13,233 nucleotides of DNA from Pseudomonadota bacterium (lineage in GTDB: Bacteria; Pseudomonadota; Gammaproteobacteria; Burkholderiales; Thiobacillaceae): NCBI GenBank assembly GCA_030836725.1, contig JAUPLV010000052.1, forward strand, positions 1 to 13,233, given 5' to 3'. Both the position numbers and the translations under genes were made by a program. The notes below the pieces were generated by a model, which was given only the letters and a program-made list of their open reading frames with translations, did no database searches and was not told where the DNA came from. Below, piece by piece: positions 12,678 through 13,233 of the stretch; the first letter of the stretch is position 1; the number at the start of each line of letters is the position of its first letter.

Positions 12678-13233
12678 ATGCGCTGGCGCGCGCGCGCGAT
12701 GGCCGCGCGTACCTGCGCCGGCGCGGTGCCGCCGAAGTGGTCGCGGGCGGCGAGCGAGCCTTCCAGCGTCAGCACGGCGTAGACGTCCTCCGCAATCATC
12801 GGGCTGAACGCCTGCAATTCATCGAGCGACAATTCGGCCAGGTCGCGCCCGCTGGTGTCGGCCTCACGCACCGCGCGCGCCACCACTTCATGCGCATCGC
12901 GGAAAGGCGCGCCCTTCTTCACCAGATAATCGGCCAGATCGGTGGCGGTGGCGAAACCCTGCATCACCGCGGCGCGCATCGCGTCCGGCTTGACGGTGAC
13001 GCCGGTGAGCATGTCGGCGTAGATCGCCAGGGTGTCGGTCAGCGTGTCGACGGTGTCGAACAGCGGCTCCTTGTCTTCCTGGTTGTCCTTGTTGTACGCC
13101 AGCGGCTGGCCCTTCATCAGGGTGAGCAGGGCGACCAGGTGGCCGTTGACCCGGCCGGTCTTGCCGCGAACCAGTTCCGGCACATCGGGATTCTTCTTCT
13201 GCGGCATGATGGAAGAGCCGGTGCAGAAGCGGT
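12674..13233 (-). CDS. argH: Argininosuccinate lyase, C-terminal part
   Basis: ArgH splits argininosuccinate into arginine and fumarate, the last step of arginine synthesis. The window holds about 185 C-terminal residues; the N-terminal part lies beyond the right edge. The first visible residues contain the superfamily signature GSSIMPQKKNPDVPE, whose flexible loop carries the catalytic serine. LAYNKDNQEDKEPLFD and GATTDLADYL-like stretches (here FATATDLADYLVKKG, then PFRDAHEVV) are typical of ArgH rather than adenylosuccinate lyase or fumarase. The stop (complement of 12674-12676) overlaps the stop of the MarR-type gene on the plus strand. Confidence 0.97.
   Translation of the reverse strand, partial: RFCTGSSIMPQKKNPDVPELVRGKTGRVNGHLVALLTLMKGQPLAYNKDNQEDKEPLFDTVDTLTDTLAIYADMLTGVTVKPDAMRAAVMQGFATATDLADYLVKKGAPFRDAHEVVARAVREADTSGRDLAELSLDELQAFSPMIAEDVYAVLTLEGSLAARDHFGGTAPAQVRAAIARARQRI

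Overview
This is a high-GC, gene-dense chromosomal window of ordinary bacterial type. The gene content best fits a betaproteobacterium, plausibly an autotroph-rich group such as Thiobacillus or its relatives. The grounds are the giant DUF3683/FAD/4Fe-4S oxidoreductase, the lysine/alanine/proline-rich histone-like protein, the divergent cyaY and lptM-lysA arrangement, and argH close by. The genus is an inference; no rRNA or other marker is present.

Layout: (1) 1-3142, minus strand: most of a very large flavin/iron-sulfur oxidoreductase that runs off the left edge. It carries two short palindromic insertions that stay in frame. (2) 3277-6051, plus strand: a tight four-gene cassette with overlapping or abutting ends. 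It encodes a YnbA-like CDP-alcohol phosphotransferase, a YnbB-like CDP-diacylglycerol synthase, a PlsC-type acyltransferase and a YjdF-like membrane protein. Together they look like a compact pathway for an uncharacterised phospholipid. (3) 8027-6044, minus strand: nadA (quinolinate synthase) followed 1 nt later by a YedI/DUF808 membrane protein. (4) 8151-8798, plus strand: hda, the DnaA-inactivating clamp-binding ATPase. (5) 9160-8789, minus strand: a thioredoxin. (6) 10055-9381, minus strand: a repetitive AAKP histone H1-like protein with a strong terminator and a long structured leader. (7) 11721-10355, minus strand: lptM and lysA, coupled by a TTGA stop/start overlap. (8) 11747-12677, plus strand: cyaY (frataxin) and a MarR-type regulator with a four-cysteine tail. 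(9) 13233-12674, minus strand: the C-terminal part of argH, cut by the right edge.

Three convergent gene pairs overlap at their stop codons (yjdF-like/yedI-like, hda/thioredoxin, marR/argH), so there is little spacer DNA. The longer non-coding stretches are 3143-3276, 8028-8150, 9161-9380 and 10056-10354; each is described below. No tRNA, rRNA, insertion sequence, CRISPR array or prophage gene was recognised.

The best candidates for something undescribed are the YnbA/YnbB/PlsC/YjdF lipid cassette, whose phosphotransferase has Asn at two of the four usual metal-binding Asp positions; the Cys4 MarR regulator directly behind frataxin; the exact 10-bp inverted repeat bracketing the probable nadA promoter; and the palindromic elements sitting in frame inside the large oxidoreductase gene.
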